Counted from the stretch's first letter, positions 1-10,441 are shown. The stretch is 64,000 bases of DNA from Pictodentalium vernedei (GCA_031216915.1 CM062289.1:57664577-57728576), one strand, 5' to 3'. Notes: a model not told the origin generated them from the sequence alone. Made by a program: numbers and translations.

Positions 1-1236
1 AGCTGCCTTTGTTCTGTACAATATATGTGTATGTCTGGGGTGACAAGACCGCGGGGATTGCTTATTTTGAACAACTATGGATTTAACCAGTCTGGTAGGG
101 CCGTTGTTCCAGAGAAATGTGTATATTACTTTTTCTATATGTTTCATCATCTTTGGATTGGGGTTTGACAGAATAGTTGCAGGATATGTTATCTGGGGTA
201 TGATCAGCGCTTTGATTATTGTAGTTTTCCCGAATAGTGTTAGGTGATGTTTATTCCATTATGTTGCTATATTTTCTATTTTACCTATTCCATGGTCATA
301 GTTCATGTGGATTAACTGGTTGTGGTTTGATTTTATTTATGTATTCCTAGTATACATAAACTGTTATCTTCAATTTTTATGTCATATTTGTTTCTAACAG
401 GTTAATAACAGGGTTGTTTTCTTTACCTATCTGTGCCAAAGACGATTTACCTACATTTATATTTAGCCCGCTGACTCTCCCAAATTTTTTAATTGGGTTT
501 AAGCTTGATACTATCGACTTCTCATTTTTAAGAAATAGGGTTGTATCATCCGCAAACTGATTTATTTTTATCTCATTTTTGTTAACCTTTAAGCCTTTTA
601 TTTCACAATTTTCTCGAAATGCGCCCCCACCCCCATATTTAAGCTGCAACCAGAAAAAGGTAAGATGACAATGAGCAACCTTGTGTCACACCTCTACCTA
701 GGCTAAAGGATTGTGTTGTTACTGATGCAGCCCTTTATGTCTCTATAAAAATGTTTACCCATTTCCGAAAAGAGATGTCAAAATTAAAATGCTGCAACAC
801 TATGTCCAGGAATCCCAACTAACTGTATCAAAGACTTTTTTCAAAATCAATGGCCTTTTAGATAACCAGTATAATTTTTGCCTTCTTTCTCCTCTATAGC
901 ATCAAAGATGTTGCTAATATTTTCTCCAATATATCTGTTTTGCATAAATCCAGTCTAGTTTGTATGTATTATAGATGGTAGTACTCGTTTCATTCTTTTT
1001 GGCTATAATTTTTTTAATTATTTTAAAATCATTTGTGAGATGTGATATTGGTCTCCAGTTTTTTAATTTTTTTTTTTTGGAATCTTTATTCTTTTTTGGT
1101 ATAAGTGTTATTAAGCTTTGTTTTTGTGTGTTAGACATTTCTCCGCTTTCATATATAAAATTGTAACATTCATGTATGATATTTTGCAGTTGTGGCTATA
1201 AGACTTTGTAAAACTCGATCGGCAGTCCATCTATTC

Positions 1237-1784
1237 TAGGGCTGTCACGATTAATCGATTAATCGACTGTTGATCGGTCATGGCGAAATCGATTAGTATT
1301 TTTCGTTGTCGAGTAATCGGTAAATTGTATCCGGTTTTAGACGTTTAATAATTAAAAGAAAATTTGATGAAAAAACTATTGTTTCTAAAGGTAAAGAGTT
1401 AAGAACATCCATGATAAACCCCTAAGAAGCTATTGGAAGCAATTGTCTTTCAGGTACATTCATCAAAGCTTTGATGTTCTGAACTTTTGAACCGTCAGTG
1501 TAATAATCAAGACCGGTCGGCAGTTGCGAAGTTCGCAACTGCCCACCGGTCTTGATTGTTACACTGACGGTTCAAAAGTTCAGAACATCAAAGCTTTAAA
1601 TGTACCTAAAAAAGGATCGTCTTCGTTGTTTCCTTGAGGTAGGTCAACTGACTTGAACTTCATTTTTATCGACTTCAAAGAGAGGGGGGGGGGGGGGGGG
1701 GGGATTTAGGTACGATTAATCGATTATCATCGATTATTTGCGACGATTAATCGATTCCTAAATTAAAAAATTGTGACAGCCCTA
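1237..1784. mobile_element. hAT-type MITE (548 bp) with 8-bp target duplication
   Basis: The ends are TAGGGCTGTCAC and GTGACAGCCCTA, followed inward by ATTAATCGATTAATCG-type repeats on both sides. The flanks carry a perfect 8-bp duplication ATCTATTC at 1229-1236 and 1785-1792. The target is the reverse transcriptase frame of the surrounding LINE, whose GLITKNEI and DGLPIEFYK blocks lie on either side. No coding capacity. A G-run at 1684-1703 and a long palindrome at 1465-1596 sit inside. Confidence 0.93.
1465..1596. repeat. Near-perfect 132-bp palindrome inside the hAT MITE
   Basis: Two arms of about 65 bases, starting AAAGCTTTGATGTTC and meeting at GCGAAGTTCGC, pair with only about two mismatches. 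This could be a separate hairpin insertion or the expanded centre of the MITE. Confidence 0.85.
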
Positions 1785-2199
1785 ATCTATTCCAGGACTT
1801 TTGCCATTTTGAAAGGTTTTAATAGTTTCTATTATTTCATTTTTAGTTATAAGACCTTTGCATAAATTTTGTTTTTAAGTATTGAGTATTTTTGATTCTT
1901 TTAATTTATGAATAAACTCTTCCTTTGTTTTAGGGTTTATGTTTTGTTTTGTATAAAGCGGTTCGTAAAAATATTTGATTTCATTTAGGATTTTTTTGTC
2001 GTCTGTTACCTCTTTATCCTCTGAGGGTATAAGGTTCTGTATGTGTCTATTTTCATAATTTTGTATCTCAAGGGCAGAAAAGTATTTTGGTTTTTTTTTC
2101 GGCTCCTCGTATATTTTCACCGTTGCTACGTAATCGAGCTCCATTTTTCATTTCTTCGTAAATTTCATATATTTTCGTTTTTATTTTGTCTATTTCCGC

Positions 2200-3343
2200 G
2201 GAACAAAAAGGATTGGATAACAAGTGCCTAGCACTTAGATAATATCCTTTCCTTAATATACAATTGAACATTACAATTTATGATCACATATAATTACAAG
2301 TAGTTACATAAAAAGATATATGTAATGGCGAAACAATGTATGTATAATATTGACCAATTTTGTGTATGTACAAAATTCGAGAAGGAAGCTGATAGTTAAT
2401 CAACTTTACGAGAGTCAGAAAACAGAAATAAGAAGGAGAGAAGAAAAGTAGAATGCCACACTAAAACACATTAAATTTGAGTCAACATGCCTATAGGCAT
2501 ATTTCAACACCACCACAACTCCAAAAGTCCAAAAAAGCCCCCTACCACTGCCATAACCAGGACAGGCAAGACAGACATGCTGAGAGTACTGATTCGCGTG
2601 TGAGGTAACAGTAATGGCCACCAATCGCCATCGGTTCAAGGTCGGACCGTCTAACGAGCAACCAAGTCCTAACGTGACTAAGACACTTTACGGCTTGATT
2701 ACTCACCCAGCGAACCAGTCTAAAACCGTTTCGTGGACTTACTGAAATACTGTACACTCCGGAAAAGGTGAATATTGACGGAATCCGGTAAATTGGGAAT
2801 ACCATAAAGAAGATCGTTGACCGATATTATTGTCAGATGCGCAAGATTTCTTTGTACGACTAGTCTTTCATGTGAATAGTTTCTACAGACAAAGAAGTAA
2901 TGATTCGCATCTTCACTCTCATAACCACATGAACAGTTAGGTGTTTCACGAATGTAGTTAGAAAATTTATCAGAATTTAAGTCGCTGCAAAAATCACGCA
3001 GCTTGCAGTGTATTATATTGGACACCCTGTCGCCGTTGTTGAAGTATTTAAGTGGTCTAAGCACGCCTCTGTTAAAATATTTAACAAAGTCATTCATTGA
3101 ACTCGACTGTCTAACTCTTAGAGGTAATGCATTCCATTCCGTAACACACGAAGGAATAAATGAGCGCTTAAATACTTCCGTGTGTGTAAATGGTAATTGA
3201 AAGTTGGAATGTGACCGGGTGCTGTACGAGGAAATATCTTCAAACCTTTGAGGTAATAGGTCACAAAGATATGCGGGAGCCTGGTTATTTACAATTCTGT
3301 AAAACGTAACCATTTTGTGCAGATAGCGTCTCTGTCTAAGGGT
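2200..3343 (-). mobile_element. CR1/L2-like LINE 3' end (C-terminal RT region and 3' UTR), first part
   Basis: The minus-strand frame 3343-2720 encodes the C-terminal region common to CR1/L2-like ORF2 proteins: RRYLHKM, FYRIVNNQAPAYL, YSTRSHSNF, SFIPSCVTEWNALP, then a CSCGYESEDANHYFFVC zinc-knuckle-like end and a stop at 2720. About 500 bases of 3' UTR follow. The coding frame is cut exactly at 3343 by the 11-kb DNA transposon and resumes at 14522 on its far side, with the reading frame kept once one AGGGT copy is removed. The residues upstream of RRYLHKM in the local open frame belong to the transposon end, not to the LINE. Confidence 0.9.
3339..3343. repeat. Target-site duplication AGGGT, left copy
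   Basis: AGGGT directly precedes the left end TGTTACAACCG of the 11-kb element. The matching copy is at 14522-14526. The rejoined flanking sequence reads through in frame in the LINE, which supports the duplication. Confidence 0.9.
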
Positions 3344-3768
3344 TGTTACAACCGATAATGTTACACCAACCAATAATGTATCATCAACGCATAATGTTAT
3401 AACATAATGTAGTAAACAACCGATAATGTTGCAAACGCCGCATAATGTTATAACTTCAGTCAACGCGTTTTGTAGCAAAAATCAACGCATAATGTTATAA
3501 CTCGAGTCGGCGTTTACAACCGATAATGTTACACCAACCAATAACGTATCATCAACGGTCCACCAGTCTGAAGGTAGGGTTCATTGCCCCGAGGGTTCAT
3601 AGCTCCGAGGGTAGGGTTCACTGCTCCGAGGGTTCATTACTCCGAGGGTTCATAGCTCCGAGGGTCCATTGCTCCGAGGGTTCATTACTCCGAGGGTTCA
3701 TTGCTCCGAGGGGTCATTACCTCGAGGGTTCATACTCCGAGGCTTCATTACTCCGACAGGGTATGTGT

Positions 3769-3799
<31 letters not shown>

Positions 3800-4078
3800 G
3801 GGTGGGGGGGCGGTGACGATTATTGTTGGGCCGGATGTATGTGTGTGCGTGTGTGGGCGGACACACACACACATACACACTTTGGGCCCAACCATAATCG
3901 TCACCGCCGTGAGGTTCATTGTTCCGAGGGTCCATTGCTCCCAGGGTTCATGGCTCCTAGGATTCATTACTCCGATGGTTCATTGTAGCAAGGGTCCATT
4001 ACTCCAAGGGTTCACTGTTCCGAGGGGTCATTACCCCGAGGGTTCATACTCCGAGGCTTCATTACTCCAACGGGATAG
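3344..4078 (+). repeat. Left terminal inverted repeat with TCCGAGGGTTCAT array
   Basis: The outer 230 bp (3344-3575) match 14290-14521 in reverse complement almost base for base and contain repeated ACCGATAATGTTACA and GCATAATGTTATAAC words. The inner part is a degenerate tandem array of about 17-18 bp, core CTCCGAGGGTTCATT, at 3576-3760 and again at 3911-4078. It is interrupted by a TG/CA-rich hairpin. Such arrays near transposon ends often act as transposase-binding sites; here that is inference. Confidence 0.9.
3810..3910. repeat. Hairpin with GGCGGTGACGATTAT arms and TG/CA loop
   Basis: The arms GGCGGTGACGATTATTGTTG and its complement near 3885-3910 enclose TG and CA repeats around GGGCC. 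Related hairpins lie at 13675-13787 and 13983-14082. A G-run at 3783-3810 precedes it. Confidence 0.85.
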
Positions 4079-4179
4079 TATAACATGTATGACTTGTCCC
4101 ACATTCGGGGGACCTCGGTGGGGGACCTCGCCTATTGCGCATGCGCGAGGCTCTTGTTTACAACACTGTAACATTTATA

Positions 4180-4866
4180 TTAGAAGTAGTATAGCATGTA
4201 CCTTTCGCCCCTCTTTCCAGGACCCAGGAAGAAGGTTCTCATTTGCAAGACTCTCATCACGTGACTATATCATTGGGTAGCCATGGTAACTCGTCATACT
4301 GTGACGTCATCACCATGTTGCCACGCCACGTCTCCTGTGCGTGCGCGCATGTGCAAATATGGTGTTATATTTAGATTGGGGAATGTTACCTCCCCTCTAC
4401 ACACCCCATGTATCCATCGCTCCGAGGGTCCGCAATACCCATCGGGAGGTTCCGGTCATTACCCGATGATTCCGATGATTTCTGACCATTGTCGAGTCGA
4501 TTTCGGCCATTCGATATCACGAAAATAGGAAATAGCGATTTTCCCGCAAAAACAAGTAAACATACCTCGTCTTGTTGGACGAGCTTTGGAAAACAAGATG
4601 GCCACCCACCAATGGCCACCATCCCCACTCAATATATTCATCGTAACATCAATGGGAAATTCCCCAATCTAAATATAAGACCCTATGTCTTGAGTGCATG
4701 CGCAGGAGAGGGGACGTGGCAACATGGTGATGACGCCACAAGATGGCGGGTTACCATGGCTACCCAATGATATAGTCACGTGATGAGAACCATCAAATGA
4801 TAACCTTCTTCCAAGGTTCCCCAGCGGGTTCCCCTGAAAGAGGGGTCTAAGGTACAAGCTACGCTA
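4180..4866. repeat. Foldback structure, arms of about 200 bp
   Basis: The segment 4184-4392, containing ATCACGTGACTATATCATTG and GTAGCCATGGTAAC, is repeated inverted at 4650-4866. The arms carry CRE-like TGACGTCA or TGACGCCA and AAGATGGCGG words. The loop of about 250 bp holds one more CTCCGAGGGTCC word of the terminal array. It may be a nested MITE or an internal part of the 11-kb element. Confidence 0.75.
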
Positions 4867-4889
4867 CTAATAGAATTTCAAATTAATAT

Positions 4890-5400
4890 CCTAATGCTCT
4901 CAATCTCCCTCTCTCGCTCTATATCTCCATGCACCTTCCCTCTCTTCCCCTCTCCTCTCTCTTTCTCGTTCTGTATCTCTCGCTCACTTTCCCCCTTTCA
5001 CTCCCTCCCATCTCTGTCTGTCTGTCTGTCCGTCTGTCTGTCCGTCCGTCCGTCCGTCCGTCCGTCCGTCCGTCCGTCCAGCCGTCTAGCCGTCCGTCCG
5101 TCCGTCCGTCTGTCTGTCTCACACACACCCTCTCCTTATCTCTCTCCTCTCCTTCGCTCTCCCACCCTTCTCTCTCTCTCTACCCCCACTAATCCTCTAT
5201 CTCTACCCCCTCTCCACCACCCCCATCTTCCACTCGATTCCTCCCCTCTCTCCCTCCCCTCTCTCTACTTTTCTTTCTCTACATGTATCCCCTTTTTCTC
5301 CCCGCTTCCAATTTCTTCCCCCACCCTCTCTCCTCTCTCTCCGTCCCCACTCCTCTCTCCCCTCCCTGCCACCCCCCACCTCTCTCTCTCTCACACACAC
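4890..5400 (+). repeat. Pyrimidine-rich tract with (CCGT)n/(CTGT)n microsatellite
   Basis: About 500 bases are nearly pure C/T on the plus strand. The tetranucleotide run CTGT then CCGT occupies about 5013-5120. The open frames over it are low-complexity Ser/Pro/Leu translations and are not genes. It lies upstream of the integrase gene. Confidence 0.9.
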
Positions 5401-5727
5401 ATACACTCTCATTGCCTATGTTTTAAATTTGCTAAGGGTTAATTTGTTATTAACTTTGTCCGTCATTGTGATTGTGTTTCAAGCACAGACTTCGGAAATT
5501 GTTTTCAGGTACCGGCAGTTCGTATAAGAAATTTACATAGCTCTGTATTTCAAATAAATGACATCCGTATTGCTGCGTATTAGGATGTTGATTTCAAAGG
5601 TCTCTGAGGACACGGAATCCTCTACCAATGGCTTTCATTTCGCAAAGGGCTTTTTGTTTTGTTTTCCTTTGATATTAGCATGCTGGGTATCGTATCGGCA
5701 TAGGCATGCCACAAAATTTAGTTTTCA

Positions 5728-8271
5728 GTGGTCAGTCAAACAGCCATGAAGCTCTACGTCTTACTGGTTTTGTGTATATTGGTATGGGTTTCACTCATAA
5801 GATACTCAATAAGTTATGGCACTCGCCCTATGGATGACGACGTATATGACATTATTGTGAGATGCATGACGGGCAATTTTGTTGTGCCTGTCAAACGGCG
5901 CACAAGAGTGCAGAAGGCAGCACTTGTCCGTTTCTACAGAAACAGAAATGCATACAGTATTGCCGAAGGTGGCCATTTGCTTTACAACGGCAAAAAGGTG
6001 TTACGAACAGGAGACATTGCAAACCAAGTAAAGGCGGCACTGAAGAAAAGCAAAGGGTCAGGCGCTAGAAAACTCAAGCACAGGCTTGGTAGCCAGTTTT
6101 GCGGCATCAGTGAACGCTCTGTGTACCGATATTTGGATAAATCCACATCTTACCACCTACTGAAAGCTAAGTTTTCTAATCGCTGTGCGCTCAAGCCAAT
6201 ACGAGCATCATCTGTGCAACAACGACATCAAGTTGATATAATGGACATGCTGAATTGTAAGGTGACATATAATCGGAAGACATACAGATATGTTCTGTCC
6301 CTGATGGATATCTTTAGTCGATATGTGTGGCTACGGCCAATGTCGACTAAAAGCAGCAAAGAAGTCGCACGCTTCTTAGAAGATATATACATAGAACACG
6401 GTCCACCCAGAGTTTTACAGCACGATAGAGGAGGTGAGTTCCTAGGTGCGGTGAAACGACTTATGCAAAAAATGGACGTACGAATAATATCGAGCTCCCC
6501 CTATCACCCACAGAGTCAGGGGAAAATTGAGAGGTCCCACAGAGTCCTTAGAAAAAAAATTATGTATGATCTGGTAAGCCTTAAAAAACGTGGTGTGAAC
6601 TGGGTGAATCGCCTTCCCCAGTACGCTTCAATCTTGAACGACGACGTACGTGAAGAACTGAACTGGAAAACACCGTTTGAGATTTATTTCGGTCGGCAAA
6701 ACCATCGACTAACATTTGCTAAATTTTCAGACGACAGTGTTACAATCGAAAATGTATCAGCTAAAAGACAGAATGAGCTACAGCCATTACCCAAAGATTT
6801 GCTCAATTTTGATACAAATAGAGGTAAAGTCCGTGCCGCAGCAGCTGCAGCTACTTCACGCTGCATGAGGAGAATGATAAGACGTGAGCTTGGCAAAAAT
6901 CCGTCATCACTCTATAATGTGAAACAAAATGTTCTTGTTCGCATAAGAAACGCTAAGCACCACGAACCCCGTCGACTTTATGTTCTTCGCGGCACCATTC
7001 TGGAGAGAGATATAAAATTTCATCGTTATCGAGTGAGGTATCTTTCGCCCAAAGACAATACTGCAGTAGTCAGGTGGTTCTCCGTAAATGATATAACCAG
7101 CGTGACAGCCGAGGCTGAGAAGAAGAGGCGAAGTCGTTCCCACAAAGCTATACACCGTAGTAAATATTATATTGTGCTCACCCACAAAGAGAAACTTGAA
7201 GGAACAGGTTTTGCTGTCCAATTAGACCCACCCGGTGATGGTAATTGCCAATTTGCCGCTCTTGCAGATCAGCTAGCCCATATTGGTATCTATAGATCAC
7301 AAGAGACCTTGCGATCCGAAATTGTGTCCGACCTTCAGAGGAATCCTTATAACAGTCTTGGTGATTATATGGGTGATTACGTGGAAAACGGTGATTTTGG
7401 ACGGTACATTACAAACATGGGGCGTGATGGGACATATGGTGACCATATCACTTTACAGAGAGTAAGTGAAATTTACCACGTTCAGATCTCTGTCTCCTCT
7501 TCGCTTGGTGCGGGCGGAACACGCCTTCTGTCTCCCAATGGACAAATCAACGGTAACTTGCCCACATTATATTTAGGACACATGGCCGAAGGCCATGGTG
7601 ACCACTATGTTAGCATATGTCCATCAAGCATGAATCGATCGAAAATATTGAACAACATACAGACCTCGACTTGCAATGTCCGTCAGAATCAAATACCTGC
7701 ATCTGATTCGTCTGATATTTGTGATCGGGCGAACCAGATAGGTAGTGACTCTGATGACAATGCTAGTGGAAGACATGATACATTGGAACGGGACCTTGTC
7801 TCCCCGAATCAGTCACCTATACCTGATTCGTGTGATACTCGTGATCTGGCGAATCAGATGGGTGGTGACTCGGAAGACAATGTACCCGGCAGACAAGATG
7901 CAAGAGAACATGGGGTTTTACCTGTTTTGCCAGTAGAAATTCTGCAAATAATTATTTCAAAAGCACTCTTTAGAGATATGACGATGCTAGGCGCTTTTAA
8001 CAGGGTGTCGCAGCAGTTCAAAGAAATAACATCTAGATTTTACCCATTTCTACACATTTCCAACAATTTAGCCACATCAATTGGTATTCGTGAAAGCGGC
8101 AACAGCATTATTAGTGTCAGGCGCCTCTATTGTGCATCTGGGAAAGGGAGTGGTATAGCCCATCGTATTCGGGAACTATTTGGTGGTACTGCAAACTGGT
8201 TCAATGCTTGGTTGCTGTTGACTGCTTCTCAGTTTTCCAGATATATCGTTAGCGATATATTCTGGAAATAG
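5728..8271 (+). CDS. Integrase-like transposase with OTU protease and F-box domains (847 aa)
   Basis: This is the only intact large gene of the 11-kb transposon. Residues about 40-160 hold a basic region and a helix-turn-helix-like segment (GISERSVYRYL). Residues about 165-330 form a retroviral/Gypsy-type integrase core with HQVDIMDM (D170), YVLSLMDIFSRYVWL, QHDRGGEF (D233) and SQGKIERSHR (E268), giving D-x34-E spacing. No HHCC zinc finger is obvious; the core resembles KRBA2-like domesticated integrases. Residues about 490-635 form an OTU cysteine protease with GDGNC (D504, C507) and GDHYVSI (H626). A 40-residue linker repeat spans about 657-731, and an F-box-like motif beginning LPVEIL spans about 734-776. 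Either Met at 5728 or 5746 may start; the following hydrophobic stretch MKLYVLLVLCILVWVSLI is odd for a nuclear protein, so the real start may be at 5830 (MDDDVYD) or in an unseen upstream exon. All catalytic residues are present. Confidence 0.85.
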   Translation: MVSQTAMKLYVLLVLCILVWVSLIRYSISYGTRPMDDDVYDIIVRCMTGNFVVPVKRRTRVQKAALVRFYRNRNAYSIAEGGHLLYNGKKVLRTGDIANQVKAALKKSKGSGARKLKHRLGSQFCGISERSVYRYLDKSTSYHLLKAKFSNRCALKPIRASSVQQRHQVDIMDMLNCKVTYNRKTYRYVLSLMDIFSRYVWLRPMSTKSSKEVARFLEDIYIEHGPPRVLQHDRGGEFLGAVKRLMQKMDVRIISSSPYHPQSQGKIERSHRVLRKKIMYDLVSLKKRGVNWVNRLPQYASILNDDVREELNWKTPFEIYFGRQNHRLTFAKFSDDSVTIENVSAKRQNELQPLPKDLLNFDTNRGKVRAAAAAATSRCMRRMIRRELGKNPSSLYNVKQNVLVRIRNAKHHEPRRLYVLRGTILERDIKFHRYRVRYLSPKDNTAVVRWFSVNDITSVTAEAEKKRRSRSHKAIHRSKYYIVLTHKEKLEGTGFAVQLDPPGDGNCQFAALADQLAHIGIYRSQETLRSEIVSDLQRNPYNSLGDYMGDYVENGDFGRYITNMGRDGTYGDHITLQRVSEIYHVQISVSSSLGAGGTRLLSPNGQINGNLPTLYLGHMAEGHGDHYVSICPSSMNRSKILNNIQTSTCNVRQNQIPASDSSDICDRANQIGSDSDDNASGRHDTLERDLVSPNQSPIPDSCDTRDLANQMGGDSEDNVPGRQDAREHGVLPVLPVEILQIIISKALFRDMTMLGAFNRVSQQFKEITSRFYPFLHISNNLATSIGIRESGNSIISVRRLYCASGKGSGIAHRIRELFGGTANWFNAWLLLTASQFSRYIVSDIFWK
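7696..7930 (+). repeat. Internal 120-bp (40-residue) duplication in the transposase linker
   Basis: The block starting CCTGCATCTGATTCG at 7696 recurs as CCTATACCTGATTCG at 7816. The products share ANQ(I/M)G, (S/G)DS(D/E)DN and GR(H/Q)D. The duplication lies between the OTU and F-box domains, keeps the frame and is acidic. Confidence 0.85.
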
Positions 8272-8682
8272 GTTGCTACAGAAAGTTTGCAAAAGCATAC
8301 AATGCCGCTGGAAATAAGTTGTCACATTACCGCATAATTTTACAATACGTACCTTTCATTTTAGGCACAAGTCTTTGGCACAACTTCTAGGGAAGCTCTT
8401 AGAAAGAAAGATTCTCTAGAAATTCTACCAAGAGCTGTTGCTTTCAATGAATCGGTACTGCTTATAAGATTAGTTAGCGTTAATATGGCAACTTATTTCC
8501 ATCGGTGCAGTAATTATTCCTAATTTACTTTAATTTTTACTGGACGATAACTTTGAATTTTTCACATTTATAGCACTGATCACGGATCACGTGATAAAGC
8601 AGCGGTGACAGCTGGATCTTTTTTATTTTATATATACGCTACAGGTAAACCAGGCTAGCTCATAAACAAGGCCAATCCTTAA
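8272..8682. other. Noncoding spacer after the transposase gene
   Basis: AT-rich sequence without a credible frame. A short GAGCTCTTAGAAAG-type stretch near 8391-8440 is imperfectly repeated in inverted form. No polyadenylation signal stands out. Confidence 0.5.
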
Positions 8683-9033
8683 AGTGACATTCTAACATTT
8701 AACATTTTTTGAACAATTTCTAAAGACGATTTATAAATTTCTGACTGTCTGATATATACGGTATGTCTATATTTGCTGTGATGACGTAAATATACTGCCT
8801 ATGTGACTACGCGAATCGTCGCTTCAACATAGAATTTAAATGCATTTTGGATCCAAAATGAAATTAGATTCTATGTTGAAGCGACAATTTATGTAGGTAC
8901 AAAACCACTATATTTAAGTAATAGCAGCGAATATAGACATGCCGCATATATCGGACACTTTATTTTGGGACATTGATCATTTCTAATTAGTCTTTAAAAT
9001 TGTTCAAAAAATATTCAGTGTTAGAATGTCTCT
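8683..9033. mobile_element. TTAA-flanked MITE (351 bp)
   Basis: The ends AGTGACATTCTAACA and TGTTAGAATGTCTCT are inverted, with a second inner inverted segment (ATATATACGG, TAGACAT). TTAA lies at 8679-8682 and 9034-9037. A TTAA duplication points to a piggyBac or Kolobok relative. The centre is a shorter palindrome with CAACATAGAATTTAAATGCA arms. Confidence 0.85.
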
Positions 9034-9171
9034 TTAAGCGGGTGTCCGTAATTACTAACTAGGCAAACACCGACCGGGTGACCACCACCACCCCCCACCC
9101 CCTCCATTCAACTATCCAACAGCCACGTATACTGTAAAAAATGCAATTGTAGGGAACAACCAGGCGACGTA

Positions 9172-9238
9172 TCAACAATATATTTGTGTATAGGTCACTG
9201 GGTATATCCCGGTGATCCATACACAAAAATATTATTGC
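9172..9238. repeat. Short hairpin
   Basis: The arms CAATATATTTGTGTATAGGT and the complement near 9216-9238 pair around GGGTATATCCC. Function unknown. Confidence 0.7.
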
Positions 9239-9535
9239 CAGTTACTATTTTGGATATGACAAAATGAAAGTTAATATGTCAAATTCCCCACGGTTAGTGA
9301 AATCAGTCGAAATTACTCCTTTAACATTGGGTTTCGTTGCCTTTTATTTTATGTACTAGGTAGTGCCATGTATTACGGTCACCAATTTCTAACGCACTCC
9401 TGTTTAGACAATAAATATCTTTCGTACAACGTACGACGACGATTACAAAACACGGATAGGGGTCTCACTAGTTACTGGGTGTGACTGAATGCAACTATCT
9501 GTAACCTACTTCGCAGACATATCGAATCAAAATTA

Positions 9536-9715
9536 ATTTTGTCTCAGAAACATATCTTATGGCCCCTCATTGGAACGAGCGCGATGCGCTTGTTCCAATG
9601 GGGGGGGGGGGTGCATAAGAAATGTTTTTGAGACGACAAAAATGAAGGTATTTAGTTATTGTAGAATGTGCTTCGCAAATTAATGTCGTCTGCTTCCCAT
9701 GTTGGGTAAAGGGAT
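9536..9715. mobile_element. Family A TTAA MITE, degenerate copy
   Basis: The core CCCCTCATTGGAACGAGCGC...GCGCTTGTTCCAATGGGG hairpin is present, with GAGACGACAAAAATGA and a GTTGGGTAAAGGG-like right end. The left end is eroded. Confidence 0.65.
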
Positions 9716-9744
9716 GATTTATATTTCCGGTAAACATCTTACAG

Positions 9745-10080
9745 GGGAGCTTGGTGGCCCAGTCGGTAGGGCATTGGACTCGTGATCCGAAGGTTCTGAC
9801 AATTGCGGGTTCAGTTCCAGGTCTGTGCGACCGAGTTGTTTCCTTGGGCATGATACTTCATATCCATGGCGAACAAGTGCTAAGGCGTATTGCACGCTTG
9901 TGGTACACAATCCTTCAGCCAATGCTAACTCTGTTGAGTTGGTATGTTGGAATGTCTCGCAGTGACTCGCCGCTGCTCGGTAGTCCTCTCGGGTATTCCG
10001 GCTTCCTCCACCCGTGACACTGTCCGACACGATATGACCTGATGTTAAAGTGTCGTAAAACACCAAATAAATAAATAAAT
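9745..10080 (+). mobile_element. tRNA-derived SINE (family B) with 13-bp duplication
   Basis: The head has an A-box-like TGGCCCAGTCGGTAGGG and a B-box-like GGGTTCAGTTCC. The body contains TTGTTTCCTTGGGC and GTATTGCACGCTTGTGGTAC, and the tail is an AAAT/AATA run. The direct repeat AAACATCTTACAG flanks it at 9732-9744 and 10081-10093. It inserted into the 11-kb element after that element was formed. Confidence 0.92.
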
Positions 10081-10238
10081 AAACATCTTACAGAAAGTTT
10101 ATTAGGATTAAATGTTAAATAATAAATATATTTTAATATTCAGTTACATCCAGTAAGTAGTGAAACCCCTATCCGTATTTGTAATCGTCGCCGAACGTTT
10201 TATGAAAGGTATCTAATGATGAAATAAATGGTATCAGA

Positions 10239-10392
10239 TGCAAAACTGTAAGGCAGACAGACTGACAGGCAGACAGGCATACAGACACGCACACAGAAGG
10301 GAGAGACAGTCAGAGAGAGCAGAGTGAGTGAGAGAGAGACATATAGAAACACACAGACTGATGGAGAGACAGACATACCGACAGTCATCAGT

Positions 10393-10440
<48 letters not shown>
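10239..10440. repeat. CAGA/GA-rich microsatellite
   Basis: Imperfect CAGA, CACA and GAGA repeats end in a pure (GA)n run at about 10394-10438. The minus-strand frame over it is a low-complexity artefact. Confidence 0.9.

Positions 10441-10441
<1 letters not shown>

Larger units (their letters stand above)
1..2200 (-). mobile_element. L1/Tx1-type LINE, reverse transcriptase part (degenerate)
   Basis: Read on the minus strand, broken frames spell a non-LTR retrotransposon ORF2 in the correct order. A linker ending in DDKKILNEIKYFYEPLYT lies at 1875-2144. A GIDGLPIEFYK block is split by the hAT MITE. LITLIPKKNKD and LKNWRPIS lie at 914-1138, a GVTQGC-like block near 680-710, the catalytic FADDTTLFL near 540-570, and a thumb/C-terminal segment (FLWNN) around 60-170. 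Several stops and frameshifts show that it is dead. The element runs off the window at position 1. Its endonuclease half lies at 14626-15340, separated by two younger insertions. The edge near 2200 is approximate, because the 3' end of a second LINE abuts it there. Confidence 0.88.
9425..10197. repeat. Inverted pair enclosing a MITE core and a SINE
   Basis: CGACGACGATTACAAAACAC with GATAGGGGTCTCACTAGTTA at 9432-9477 is matched in reverse complement at 10150-10193. The original foldback was enlarged by a family A hairpin and by the SINE at 9745. Confidence 0.75.

Noticed and set aside
2415..2805. Short minus-strand frames after the LINE stop codon
   Set aside because: They lie in the LINE 3' UTR or overlap its coding end in another frame.
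3526..4280. Several frames across the left inverted end
   Set aside because: They arise from the 17-18-bp array and the TG/CA hairpin; the same frames appear mirrored in the right end.
4894..5442. Open frame of 182 residues over the CT-rich tract
   Set aside because: A low-complexity Ser/Pro/Leu translation of a pyrimidine microsatellite, with mirrored frames on both strands.
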